Shown here one piece after another: positions 10,032-19,962 of a DNA stretch of 64,000 bases (position 1 is the stretch's first letter; each line of letters starts with the position of its first letter). The translations under genes and the position numbers were made by a program. The DNA is from Zasmidium citrigriseum (lineage: Eukaryota > Ascomycota > Dothideomycetes > Mycosphaerellales > Mycosphaerellaceae). The stretch lies in NCBI GenBank assembly GCA_002786025.1, contig NHNW01000039.1:310001-374000 (forward strand). Direction: 5' to 3'. The notes under the pieces are model-generated. The model was not told the DNA's origin. It saw nothing but the letters and a program-made list of their open reading frames with translations, and made no database searches.

Positions 10032-11912
10032 ATGCCTCCAAAGGAACCACCTGCGCCGCCGCAGGATACTGGCGACCAGCCGGTCAAGGTAGAAAGCACA
10101 TCGACCCAAGAACAAGCCACCGCAGGCGCTTCACAATCAGCGGCCTCGACACCCACGACCGGATCTCCAGCAGCCACAGGACCTCCAAGAGCACCTCTCC
10201 AATCACTCTCCCGATCAAACTCGGCATCCACACGAGGCGGCAAACCCGGCGTTCCAGCCCGAGCACCGAAATTCGTTGGTCGACGATCGCAGACTGCGCG
10301 ACAAGAGCTAGCAGAAGCAGAGGCGAAGAAGAAGGAGGCAGAAGCGAAAGCTGCTGCTGCAGAAGCTAAGAAAGATGCAAGAGAGGCGAAGAAGTTCGGT
10401 TATCGTAGCGGTGGAGATAGAGGTGGAAGAGGGGGGAGAGGGAGGGGACGGGGTAGAGGTGGGCATATGGGAGATGATCGGAGGAAAGGAGGAGACGTTG
10501 TGCCGAGCGGTCCTTTCAGTGCTGGACAGGCAAGTAGTGATGGTGGTTTGAGGAGGTCGGGATGGAGTTCTGGCGGTGGTGGAGGGTCTGGTGCTTTTGG
10601 GAGTGGGATGGCGTCTGGAGGTGGAGGTGGTGGAGGAAGATCGTATGGAGGCGGAGGCGGCGGTGGAGGTGGAAGATCCTACGGAGGAGGAAGTTCTGGT
10701 GGTGTCAAGATGGAGCCTGGCATGGGAGGTGGAATGCCATACATCAAGCCAGAAGACGGTGGCTACATCTCCAGCGACGACGATGAGGGGGACAGTGGTG
10801 GACCGAAGCAGAACATCGATCAACTTCAAGTGATTGATCTCACTGGAGAGGACAACGAACAGCTTGCGCCTGTACGGTTACAGAGACAAGAGCACAAGGA
10901 CCGAACTGTTGGCCTTAGTGTTGAGGAGGAAATGGAAAACGCAGAGGACGACTCCACTGAGAACGCTGCTGCAGACAAGAAGAAGGGCAAGCAGCGAGCT
11001 AAGGATGTTGAAGTCACAGGGGCGACCGAGCGAGCAAAGAGACCAACTGCATACAGTTCGTCCGATACAGACGGCGAGCCTTACATCAAAGAGGAACCTG
11101 TGGACGATGATTCAACTCGGCCTACGACGCCAGAGCCAGCGCCAGCGCCTGCAGACGGAACGATCACGAGTCCGCTATCTTCGCCGGAGAGTAGACGCAA
11201 AGCGAAGGAGAAGATCAAATCCACTGCCGATGCAGTTGCTGCAGATGAAGAAGACGGCTTCCCACTACCCGACCCGCCGAAGTTCCAGACGCAGGCAGAA
11301 AAGGACGAATGGGAGCGTCAATACGATGATTTGAGAGACATCCGCAACGAACTTGGTCGCCTTATGCCAAAGACTGCACCAGACGCAGACGGAGATGCGC
11401 CCATGACAGAGAACACACCCGCTTTGGAAAGAATCAAGGAGCAGCAGAAAGTAAGGGAAGAGCACGTCTATCTCTTCCAGTTCCCGCCGGTCCTCCCGGA
11501 TCTCTCGGCCGTGTCAGTCAAGCCAGATCCTGACACAATCCGTGTCTCGCATCCGGATGACCCTATGGATGTTGATGAGCAACAGCCAACACAAGAGGCG
11601 GCTAAGGATGCCAAGAAAGACGAGCCTCATGCTGGTGGTCAGCCCAAGTTACCCGCCGGAGCGGTCGGCAAGCTGAGAGTCCACAAGTCTGGCAAGACGA
11701 CATTGGACTGGGGAGGCACCAGCTTGGTGCTGGGCATGGGCGCTGAGGCGACATTCTTGCAAAACATCATGATTGCCAAGATGCCAGAGAAGAAGCCACT
11801 CGATGACGATGCTGCAGCTGACGAGGACCAGGAGCCTGCAATTGGAATGGGCATGGGTCAGATCAGGTCCAAGTTCGTCGTCACGCCGGATTGGGATGAG
11901 ATTTTGAAGTGA
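10032..11912 (+). CDS. RPC53: RNA polymerase III subunit Rpc4/Rpc53
   Basis: A single exon gives 626 residues. The C-terminal ~80 residues match the RPC4 family: GKLRVHKSGKTTLDWGG, then a hydrophobic core and the terminal FVVTPDWDEI. The rest is low complexity, as usual for Rpc53: a Pro/Ser-rich start, a Lys/Ala/Glu helix (residues ~90-130), a very Gly-rich RGG and GGGG tract (~130-235) and acidic linkers. By family, Rpc53 pairs with Rpc37 on Pol III and acts in initiation, termination and reinitiation. The Gly-rich tract is encoded by imperfect purine-rich repeats around 10,420-10,700, a likely place for length polymorphism. Confidence 0.92.
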   Translation: MPPKEPPAPPQDTGDQPVKVESTSTQEQATAGASQSAASTPTTGSPAATGPPRAPLQSLSRSNSASTRGGKPGVPARAPKFVGRRSQTARQELAEAEAKKKEAEAKAAAAEAKKDAREAKKFGYRSGGDRGGRGGRGRGRGRGGHMGDDRRKGGDVVPSGPFSAGQASSDGGLRRSGWSSGGGGGSGAFGSGMASGGGGGGGRSYGGGGGGGGGRSYGGGSSGGVKMEPGMGGGMPYIKPEDGGYISSDDDEGDSGGPKQNIDQLQVIDLTGEDNEQLAPVRLQRQEHKDRTVGLSVEEEMENAEDDSTENAAADKKKGKQRAKDVEVTGATERAKRPTAYSSSDTDGEPYIKEEPVDDDSTRPTTPEPAPAPADGTITSPLSSPESRRKAKEKIKSTADAVAADEEDGFPLPDPPKFQTQAEKDEWERQYDDLRDIRNELGRLMPKTAPDADGDAPMTENTPALERIKEQQKVREEHVYLFQFPPVLPDLSAVSVKPDPDTIRVSHPDDPMDVDEQQPTQEAAKDAKKDEPHAGGQPKLPAGAVGKLRVHKSGKTTLDWGGTSLVLGMGAEATFLQNIMIAKMPEKKPLDDDAAADEDQEPAIGMGMGQIRSKFVVTPDWDEILK

Positions 11913-12027
11913 AATCAGTTGGGAAATGTAACAAAAGGTGTGCGAATTCAGGGGTTGAACTTGATGCATTAGCGAGGCGTCCCGGAACCCAGATACCCAG
12001 ACAGACAGGCCAAATATCTTCCAACAC

Positions 12028-13776
12028 CTATGAGCGTTGTCCGCTGTAGTATGCTTCCAGCCACTCGATCATTTCTCTCTTCATGATCTTGCCAGTGGCG
12101 TTCAGGGGAAACTCGGCTTTTCCCAACTGCCCCAACGTGACCACAGATCCCACCTCGTAGTCCTTCCCAAACATCTCCAACACCCTCTCCTTGACCTCCC
12201 CCTCCGTCTTGCCATTCAAAGACCTTACCACCACAAGCGGCTCCTGTCCCAACACCGGATGCGGCCACGCCACAACACTCGTCTGACTCCCGGTAAACTT
12301 CTCAATACAGCTCTCCAGCGCCGCAGGCGTGATAGGGATCCCACTCCGTTTGATCACATCCTTGATCCTCCCAAGAATATAGATAACTCCTTCGCTATTA
12401 ATCATACCCAGATCTCCTGTGCGGAACCACTGAGTGTCATCTGCATCTCGGAAGAAAGCGTCTTGATTCGTGTTGTTCAAATAGTGCTTGATCACACTTT
12501 CAGATGAGACACAGAGTTCACCAGCCTCATTCCTCTTCACGATCTCACCAGTCTCAGGGTCTCGAATCCGGATTCTCGAGCCTGGCGTCACAAGTCCTAG
12601 AGGCGAGATCTCGCCAAAGAACGGAATCTCATCGAACGGCCTGGCAAAGAACGGCCATCGAAAGAGTCCCCCACCCTCCGTCATCCCATGCGAAGTCGAC
12701 ACAGAAGCACTCGGAAAAGCCGCCCTCGCGCGAGTATGGATATCCTTCGTGATCATATCCCCTCCCAGAACAACATTCCTCACACAACTCACATCCAGAT
12801 CCCTAAATTCAGGGTCCGAGACGACGCCGTACATCAACGCGGGTATGAAAACCACATACGTTATCCTGTGCTCCCTAATTGCAGCAATCGTCCCCTTTCC
12901 CCCAAGCGAGGGGTCGGGCATAATGCCCGTGGCGCCTTTCTGCCAGATACTGTTATGCAGCGCTGGCGAGATTATGCGGAAATTGGCGCTGGAGGTTAGG
13001 ATGCGGTGCCCGGGTTGGAAATCGCTGGACCAGTGGTTTTTGTTGTAGAAACTATGGTTTATGCTGCCGACGTGGCGGGCGCAGCCTTTCGGTGTGCCGG
13101 TTGAGGTGCCGGAGGTGAAGAGGATGAGGGAGGTGCGGGTTGTGTCGTCTGGGCTGCGGGCTTCGGAGACGAGTTTGGTCGTGTCTATGGAGGCTTTGAG
13201 GCCGTCCGCGGCGAGGGCTGGGATGTTCGTCCAGCCGGGGGTGGTGCCTTCGAGGAGAATTTTGATTTCGGGCGGTAGGTGGTCGGTGAAGACTGAGTCG
13301 ATGGCTTCGGCCCCTTTTTCGTCGAGCACGATTATGATGTCGGGTTTCGTGGCTTCCATTAATTTTGTGAGTTCTTCTCTCCGTGGAGGGGTCACGGCGC
13401 CGGGGTCGATGGAAATGAGCGTCAACCGGAGAAGGGTGTACATCCAGAGCGTGAGGGGATACTCGACGCGGTTGGGGATCAAGGTGGCGATTCGCATGCC
13501 GGGTTGGACTCCGTGGGCTAGGAGACCGGCTGCGAATCTCACGGCAGCTCGATGGAGTTGGGTGTATGTCCATTGAAGGCATTGTCCGTCTGCAGGTGGA
13601 GCGTCGTTCTCGCCGTCAGCTGTGAGGACTGAGAGGTGATCCGCTGGCTGGTGCATCACGATCGTTGCGAGTCCATGGGGATTGGTTGTCAAACCCTCTT
13701 CGATGTGTGAGAAGATCGAGCTTCTCTCTTGCTTTAGAGGACCGCCGTCCAGATCTGCGAGCTCTTGCTCTGCCAT
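12028..13776 (-). CDS. AMP-binding acyl-CoA synthetase/ligase-like enzyme
   Basis: One uninterrupted exon of 582 residues, start at the first ATG (13776). ANL-superfamily motifs appear in order: A3 LILFTSGTSTGTPKG, A5 SHGMTE, A7 WFRTGDLGMINSEGVIYILGRIKDVI and A10 PLNATGKIMKREM near the C-terminus. Enzymes of this class activate a carboxylic acid as acyl-adenylate, then form the CoA thioester. The substrate cannot be read from the sequence; medium-chain or aryl acids, or a 4-coumarate-like substrate, are possible. No PTS1 peroxisomal tripeptide (it ends GQRS). The lack of introns contrasts with the intron-rich transporters nearby. Confidence 0.88.
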   Translation of the reverse strand: MAEQELADLDGGPLKQERSSIFSHIEEGLTTNPHGLATIVMHQPADHLSVLTADGENDAPPADGQCLQWTYTQLHRAAVRFAAGLLAHGVQPGMRIATLIPNRVEYPLTLWMYTLLRLTLISIDPGAVTPPRREELTKLMEATKPDIIIVLDEKGAEAIDSVFTDHLPPEIKILLEGTTPGWTNIPALAADGLKASIDTTKLVSEARSPDDTTRTSLILFTSGTSTGTPKGCARHVGSINHSFYNKNHWSSDFQPGHRILTSSANFRIISPALHNSIWQKGATGIMPDPSLGGKGTIAAIREHRITYVVFIPALMYGVVSDPEFRDLDVSCVRNVVLGGDMITKDIHTRARAAFPSASVSTSHGMTEGGGLFRWPFFARPFDEIPFFGEISPLGLVTPGSRIRIRDPETGEIVKRNEAGELCVSSESVIKHYLNNTNQDAFFRDADDTQWFRTGDLGMINSEGVIYILGRIKDVIKRSGIPITPAALESCIEKFTGSQTSVVAWPHPVLGQEPLVVVRSLNGKTEGEVKERVLEMFGKDYEVGSVVTLGQLGKAEFPLNATGKIMKREMIEWLEAYYSGQRS

Positions 13777-14687
13777 ACTGTCGTGTCCGTGTGGCAGTCG
13801 GATCCAATTGCTATAGGTTAAATGCTTTCAAAGCCGGGTCAAGCTGGCGATACCGTAATGATGGTTTGAAAAGAGAGTGTCGTAGAGCATTGACCTCCCT
13901 TCCTTTGGATCGTCCGAACGTCGATGCAATCGATGAGAGATACGTATCTTAACGGCATACCGGCACGGCATCATCATGGTGCGGCTGACTAGACTGCCGG
14001 CATAATGATACAAATCACATCCATCGCCGCGAACTCAAAGTAGTAGGAGCCTCACGTGCCGGCCGCTCTCGGCTTCCAGTGGTATGCTGCCCGAGATACG
14101 ATTGGATCTCCATCTTGCATACTGCTATCCTGATTCGTATCTGGTACCCGGTCTAGTTCGATGTTGCTTATTAGCTTTCTATTAGTGACTCTAGCAGGTC
14201 ATCGTGCAGTATCGAAGTTAATCTCCCCGTTGTGTGAAGTTGTAAATTTGAATTCAGCATTGGAAGTGTTGCCTCTGCTTCAGCATTATTTCGTTGATGT
14301 GTCTGGTTGGGAGATAGTCTGTCGAATCTGCGTTGAATGTCGAGATAGGAGACGATGGTCGTAGTTGCTACAGTTCCACTCAGTAAGTGTCGAAACATGA
14401 TTGAATTGATGACCGCAATCATCCTCTGCAGTCTTGACCGAACGTCCATTATCCCCGGACGACTCGCACACTGCTTCATGGCTCCTCATTTGGATGTCTC
14501 TCCCCGAGGTCAACATAGCAATCCTTCGGCGGGGTGTTGCAGATCGCCACGCGAGAAAATGTACGTCTCGAGAGCTTGATTCGAAACTTCTGGGCCTTTC
14601 AATTTATTTTCAATGTCGCTTGAGTTGTCTCATTGAGTAGTCGATGCGAGTCTTCAATTGCCCTTCGATCCGCAAGTTGGAAGCAAA
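13777..14687. other. Intergenic, no gene seen
   Basis: Divergent promoter space between the acyl-CoA synthetase-like gene and the sugar transporter. Short ORFs on both strands lack features. It could coordinate both genes, but no motif supports that. Confidence 0.45.
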
Positions 14688-16574
14688 ATGCAACCAGATA
14701 GCAGTCGCAAGTACGTTGTGCCGAGACCAAGAAATCTTTACAATTTTGGAGTCGCGCTATTCGTAGCTGTTGGAAGCCTTTGCTATGGCTGTAAGTGTTG
14801 ACCAATTCTTCCTTGAGAGACGCAGAGCTGATCGCTTTCAAGATGCATCATCCATCTCTGCTGCTTTGATTGGCCAACCATCGTGGTATGACTACATGGG
14901 CCTGGAAGAAGGGACGTCTCATACCAATGCCATTCTCGGGGCAATCAATGGCGTCTATGCTGCCGGCGGTGCCATCGGTTGCCTCTTCAACATGTGGAGT
15001 TCAGAGAAGCTCGGTCGAAAGCGTAGCATCCAACTCGGTTGTGTCATCTCCATCGTCGGCGCAGCGATCATGACTGGTTCCGTGGACATTCCGATGTTCA
15101 TCGTGAGCCGGTTCATCATGGGCTTCGGAATTGGTGTACTGGTGACCTTGGTGCCGTTATACCAATCGGAGGTATCTCCTGCAGAGAGTAGAGGCCTCAT
15201 GTAAGCTCCTCGACTCTGAATGCCTTGTGTTCTGCTAATCGAAATGAGGGTTGGTCTCCATGGCGTTCTGATCGGGTTCTCGTACTCCCTGACCGGCTTC
15301 ATCACATACGCCTGCTATTTCGCCCCATATGGCCAATTCCAGTGGCGATTCCCGCTTTCGGTGCAGCTCATACCGACAATCATCCTCTTGATCGGATCAA
15401 TCTGGCTCCCGTTCTCTCCTCGTTGGCTCCTATCCCGGGGGAAAGCAGACCAGGCATGGCAGATCACCCAAAGGCTCCACGCCAATAAGAGCGACCCAGA
15501 GGACAACTTCGCTCGAGCTGAGTATCGTCAGATGCAGGCTCAGATCGAATTTGAACAGCAAAAGAACGCAGTCGGTGCTTTGGCCCAGGCGAAACTCGCC
15601 TGGAGCCAAGCCAGCTTCAGGAAGCGGCTTGGGCTGGGGTGAGTCCGAAAGCGCGTGTGAGACGTGTAACATCCAAGCTGACTTCTCTCGACTGCGCAGC
15701 TTCTTGGTACAGTTCGGTAATCAGACGACTGGAGCCCTCGTCATCAACAACTATGCTGCTCAGATCTTCTCGCGATTGAACATCACTGGAGGCACGCCCT
15801 TGTTGTTGATCGGTTTTTACAACCTGTGTACGGTGCCCGGAAATCTATGCAATGGACTGTTCATCGATCGGTATGCTCTCAAAGAATGAGTGGTACTGTG
15901 GCACCCACAGGCTGTGACTGATCGTTTAATCGCAGTATCGGAAGGAGAAAGTTCGTACTTGTCGGTTGCATAGGCATCATCATCTGCCTTTCTGGCGAGG
16001 CCGCCATGACTGCCGAATTCGTGCAGACAGGGTCCACCAATCGTATTGGCCTGGGATGGGGTGTGGCATTCATCTTTCTCTACGTGGTCTTTTACAGCTC
16101 CTGCCTGGACGCGACAATGTACCTAATCCCCTCCGAGATGTGAGTTGACTCCGGTCCAAACCAATGGCTGCCAGCTGACCTCAATGGCTAGATTTCCGAT
16201 GGTGATTCGTAGTTTCGGAGTGTCCTTCAGCATCATGGGCCAATTCATCGCGACTGTCATACTGCTCGAAGCGGCACCGACGGCGTTTCAAACGATTGGA
16301 TACAAATTCTGGATCATTCTCATTTGCTTGACTGTAGTATATGCAGTCCTTGTCTATTTTTTCCTTCCGGAGGTAGGTGTAGCGAAGCCCGTCGTAGGAA
16401 GACGCCGATAACCGTTGATAGACCAAAGGAATGACGCTGGAGGACATCAGCGTTTTGTTCGGAGACCCCGTCGAGCTCAGTTTCGAGCAAGCCATGTGCA
16501 AGCAGGATGATGAAATCGCCGAGGAAACCAAGACGGATGTGGCTTATGTTGAGAGCCTGGCCGAGAAGGTGTAA
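14688..16574 (+). CDS. MFS sugar (hexose-type) transporter, 7 exons
   Basis: Exons 14688..14790, 14843..15200, 15249..15638, 15700..15870, 15936..16139, 16192..16372 and 16422..16574 join in phase to 519 residues; six introns of 48-65 bp. Sugar-porter signatures are present: KLGRKR after TM2, SRFIMGFGIG in TM4, FSPRWLLSRGK (form of PESPRWL), the TM7 region FGNQTTGALVINNYAAQIF, DRIGRRK after TM8 and the C-terminal PETKGMTLEDI, which is made by joining exons 6 and 7. By family it is a plasma-membrane proton-coupled or facilitative sugar carrier; the sugar is unknown. QTTG instead of the usual QxxGxN spacing is consistent with fungal sugar porters. Confidence 0.88.
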
Positions 16575-17027
16575 TGTTGGCGTATGTACCCGATCCTAAG
16601 GAGCGTCCACAAAACCAGGGCGCATCCTTGAAAGCAGGGCATCAGTTGTCTGTCAAAGCAAGTCAGCGATTGAATCGTCATCATATCTCAGTTCTTGACG
16701 GTGCGTTGTGTTGGGTTCAGTAAAGTTGCGTATACGGTAAGTTTTCTCCTCAAACCGCGCGAACGGCAATAGGACAGCTCCAATAATAAGGATATCATCA
16801 TGTAAAGATGTGCGATGGTATGTCTGTTAAAAGGATTGGCTTACCTGCATCATCCAAGTCCTCGCCTTTCCTCCAATCCGTGAGGCTATCCCTAGAGACA
16901 GTGCAAGACCGCAGCCTCACATCGAGTCGAGCAGGAGCTCGGTCAGGTGTCATTGCGTCGAGATGGCTCGATTTCCTCGGATCGCACTCAGGAGAGTGGT
17001 GGTCGTCTGGTAGGCTTCTCGTGCTTC
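16575..17027. other. Intergenic, no gene seen
   Basis: Convergent 3' regions of the sugar transporter and the DUF4604 gene. No gene or repeat was recognised. Confidence 0.5.
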
Positions 17028-17543
17028 TCAGGTCTCTTCATCGTCATCGAATGCGAGTTTGACAGGCTTTGCCTTCTTCTTCGCTTTCTTCACGGCTTTG
17101 TTGATTCCTTTCTTTGGCTCACCCTCTGCCTCCTCCTCGTCGTCGTCTTCCTGGCCAATGGCTTTGGCGACTTTGCGTTTCTTCGTTGCAGTCCCATCTG
17201 TAACAGTAGCATCTGAGGCCTTGACATCAGGTAGAGCACCAGAAGCTGTCGGTTCCGTGGCGGGATCCAGGTCACCCTTTACACTCTCCGTGTCTCCTAT
17301 ACCTGGTTCCTGTGGTTTGCTGAGCTTCTCGACTTCTTCCTTAGTCAGGGTCTCGCCAGTCTAGTCCACTACAGTCGGCCCATCGTCATCATTCGGGTCC
17401 TTGGTCTTCTTCGGACGGGCAATTGGCGTCTCATGGCGGTCGGTGTCCCCGCGACCAGCGTTCTGATTATGCAGTCTTTGCAGGAAAGGCGGCAAAGAGG
17501 AATCGTAGCTCAGGTCCTTCGCCTTGATTTTCTTCTCGGCCAT
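17028..17543 (-). pseudogene. DUF4604 (KIAA1143-like) gene interrupted by an in-frame TAG
   Basis: The frame starts MAEKKIKAKDLSYDSSLPPFL, the typical start of the small fungal DUF4604 family. It reaches PTVVD and then meets TAG (17361-17363 on the minus strand). The same frame continues with TGETLTKEEVEKLSKP and an acidic then Lys-rich tail, ending at a second stop (17028-17030). Without the TAG the product would be 171 residues, a normal size, with continuous domain similarity on both sides. No credible intron removes the TAG: the nearest GT...AG pair spans only 12 or 33 bp. It may be a pseudogene, a readthrough gene, a strain-specific nonsense allele or a sequencing error. It is divergent from RPS29. 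Confidence 0.75.
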
Positions 17544-17856
17544 TGTCGCGCAAGAACTTTATGATCAGTCACATAGCAAATCCAAAGAGGGCACCGGTCG
17601 CATCAGAAATGGGCAGGTTTTCATCTGCTACGACTGGAGGTGTTTGTTGAGAGCGAGGGCGCAGAAATCGAAGTCGATCTCGCGAGAGAAAGAGCGTTGT
17701 GGCGGAAAAGGAACGGCCCGCTTTAGCGCCCGGCCTTCGCACTGCTGTATCGAAAATCTAGCGACTTCAAATACGCCCGACCGACAACGACGACGACCAG
17801 CGCAACACCCAGTGCATCCAGCTTCCACCGATACCTCGAAGCATCAAACCGCAATC
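17544..17856. promoter_or_regulatory. Divergent promoter of the DUF4604 gene and RPS29
   Basis: The 313 bp between the two start codons must hold the RPS29 promoter. The sequence is rich in CGA/GCG runs close to the RPS29 start. No defined element was identified. Confidence 0.4.
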
Positions 17857-18148
17857 ATGTCGCACGAATCCGTCTGGTACTCGCGCCCACGCACCTACGG
17901 CAAGGGATCAAGAGCTTGGTATGTCGGGATAGATGGCAGTGGAAGGAAGAAAGAAGATGGACACTAACAGATAATATAGCCGTGTCTGCACCCACAAGGC
18001 CGGTCTCATCCGCAAGTACGGCCTGAACATCTGCCGTCAGTGCTTCAGAGAGAAGTCCAATGACATCGGCTTCACTAAGGTATGGCCCTGGACTGAGATG
18101 GCCGCACCTTGATGGCCTTTACTAACCTGGCACTTCCAGCATCGGTAA
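17857..18148 (+). CDS. RPS29: 40S ribosomal protein S29 (uS14), 3 exons
   Basis: Exons 17857..17918, 17980..18079 and 18140..18148 give exactly 56 residues, the eukaryotic length. The protein starts [19 protein letters not shown] and carries the zinc ribbon CRVC...CRQC; the first Cys codon is split by intron 1. The last exon holds only the His and Arg codons and the stop. By family it sits in the head of the 40S subunit. Introns are 61 and 60 bp. The gene is too short and split for simple ORF finding. Confidence 0.96.
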
Positions 18149-19962
18149 ATTCTTCTTCTACACGACCGAGGATGGAGAACGAGAGAGGGACGGTTGCTAT
18201 GGCGCTGAACATGACTATGGATGCGGATTGCGGCATTCCAGGCATCGGCGTTCTGGAGGTTCATGATTGCTGAACTGGGAATGAGCGAAGCAGAGATCAG
18301 ACCGACTCCGCAGCTGCAAATGACACGAGAATCGAGTTCTTCTCACACTTCACATGTCCTCAAAATACTCAACACTTTGCTGGAGGCCTACATGTCCCAT
18401 GTCCCATTGCGAGACTCCTCAGTATATCGAGCCCGACGCGTCTGACTCCGTTGGATCGCATGAAAGCCCGAACTAACATCCAATCTGCCACCATGTACCT
18501 TCAGGCCCTGCTTCTAGAAGAAGTTGATTGTTCACACCATACCGTCCTACGGCCGACACTCCTTTTCCCTTAACATGGGCAAAATGGTCTGGCCACATCA
18601 TGGCCCCAGCAGTAAAGCTTGACCAGCGCTTTCGCTTTAAACCATGTCTATCTGAAAAGCACGGGAGAATTGTCGATGAGGTCGCGCGACCACAATCATT
18701 CTCCAAAAACTAGCAATTGCCGTGGATGAGGTAACGGTGACAACGCATACATGTGTCGAGTCCCAAAAAGCTTGAGTCTGTCACGCAACGGGGATTGGCA
18801 TGGAACGAGTGCGAAAGTGCCTGTCTCGACAACCATGGATTGTCCTGCAGAAGGGTCGTTCTGGAAATCGCTTGGGCGAGAGCTATGCAATGATGGTATG
18901 GCTTGCAGCAAGCCGACTCTTAATCTTTGCCTGGCGGTCGCAAACAGACGCCCAGGCAATGCCACCTGTTGCAGAACCTGCTGCAATTTGACTGGGCGTG
19001 TCGATCCTCGGATCACTGCTTCTCATCCTTCCCTGTTCCTTGTCGTGCCAGTTTGTGGGGTCCGAAAGAGGAACCAGGCTCGTCAGCGCGTGCGGTGCCT
19101 CGCTGATGACAACAGCGCTCTCTCTGAAGTGAAGAAGGTTGTGTGGAGCGTGAGGCCTGGCGACGAGCCGGCTGCCGGGCAGACGGAGTGCGCCTTGGGT
19201 TATTAGTTTTGGGGGGCGTTATCTCGCTGGCGGAGCTTCATTGACGACCCCGGCCAGGGCGAAATTCGAACATTGTGCCTGAGTCAGCGGGCAGCCGCCG
19301 TTCTGCAAACACGCAAGCGAAGCGCAGTCATGGACGGAGCAATGGAGCGCCGACGGGAACGCTGCGTGCGCGGCGAGAGCGTTGGGGCCCTTGTGCGACG
19401 GCGGCCATGGCAGGCAAATATTGTAGGGGCGGTGGTGGGAGGGGAGGGCATTTGATGCACAATTGAAAGCCCACCCGTTTCCGGCATGAAATGTGGAGAA
19501 GGGCCGTGCGCGAGATTAGCTGGGAGCTTGGCTTCTGTCCTTCCTTTCTCTACCACGGAGGAGGCAGCGAACAACTCGCTCCAGCTCCAGCAGCAGCCAG
19601 GGTGCCCATCCATCCATCCCATTGCCAGTCCGCCGCCAGTCCGCACCCGCCGCCGCCGCACCCTCCGCCGTCACCGCCGACCGCCGACACCTCTGCTGCG
19701 AGTGTCGCTTGCCTGTCCGCCCGTGCCTGACCACCGCCCCGTGCCGCCCTCGCTCGGTGTGCGCTGCTGCCGACGTTTGCAGAGAGAGCTGCGCGGCGCA
19801 GCCAAAGCCCAGCCAAACCAAAGCAAACCAAAGCCCGACCACCGTTCACCACCCACGCTGCTCGACTTCCGCCCTTGCTCGCACGCCCCGTCTCCTGCCT
19901 CTGTATTCCTCGCCGGCTGCTGGTGACCATCGCTGCGAGCTGCGGCCTCGCTCCACGGCGGA
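18149..19962. other. Long intergenic region and G-beta 5' leader
   Basis: About 1.8 kb without a supportable gene. The right part (about 19,480-19,960) is GC-rich and very C-rich on the plus strand, with CCG/CCGCC runs near 19,640-19,700, and probably holds the promoter and 5' UTR of the G-beta gene. Overlapping ORFs in all frames there reflect base composition. Confidence 0.45.

Noticed and set aside
10308..10829. 173-codon minus-strand ORF inside RPC53
   Set aside because: Ser/Thr/Ile-rich shadow of the Gly-rich repeat tract on the coding strand.
12028..16574. Acyl-CoA synthetase plus sugar transporter as a biosynthetic cluster
   Set aside because: Only two divergent genes with no backbone or tailoring enzymes; chance neighbours are as likely.
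17361..17405. Intron that would remove the TAG in the DUF4604 gene
   Set aside because: The only GT...AG pairs there are 12 and 33 bp, shorter than any credible intron in this window.
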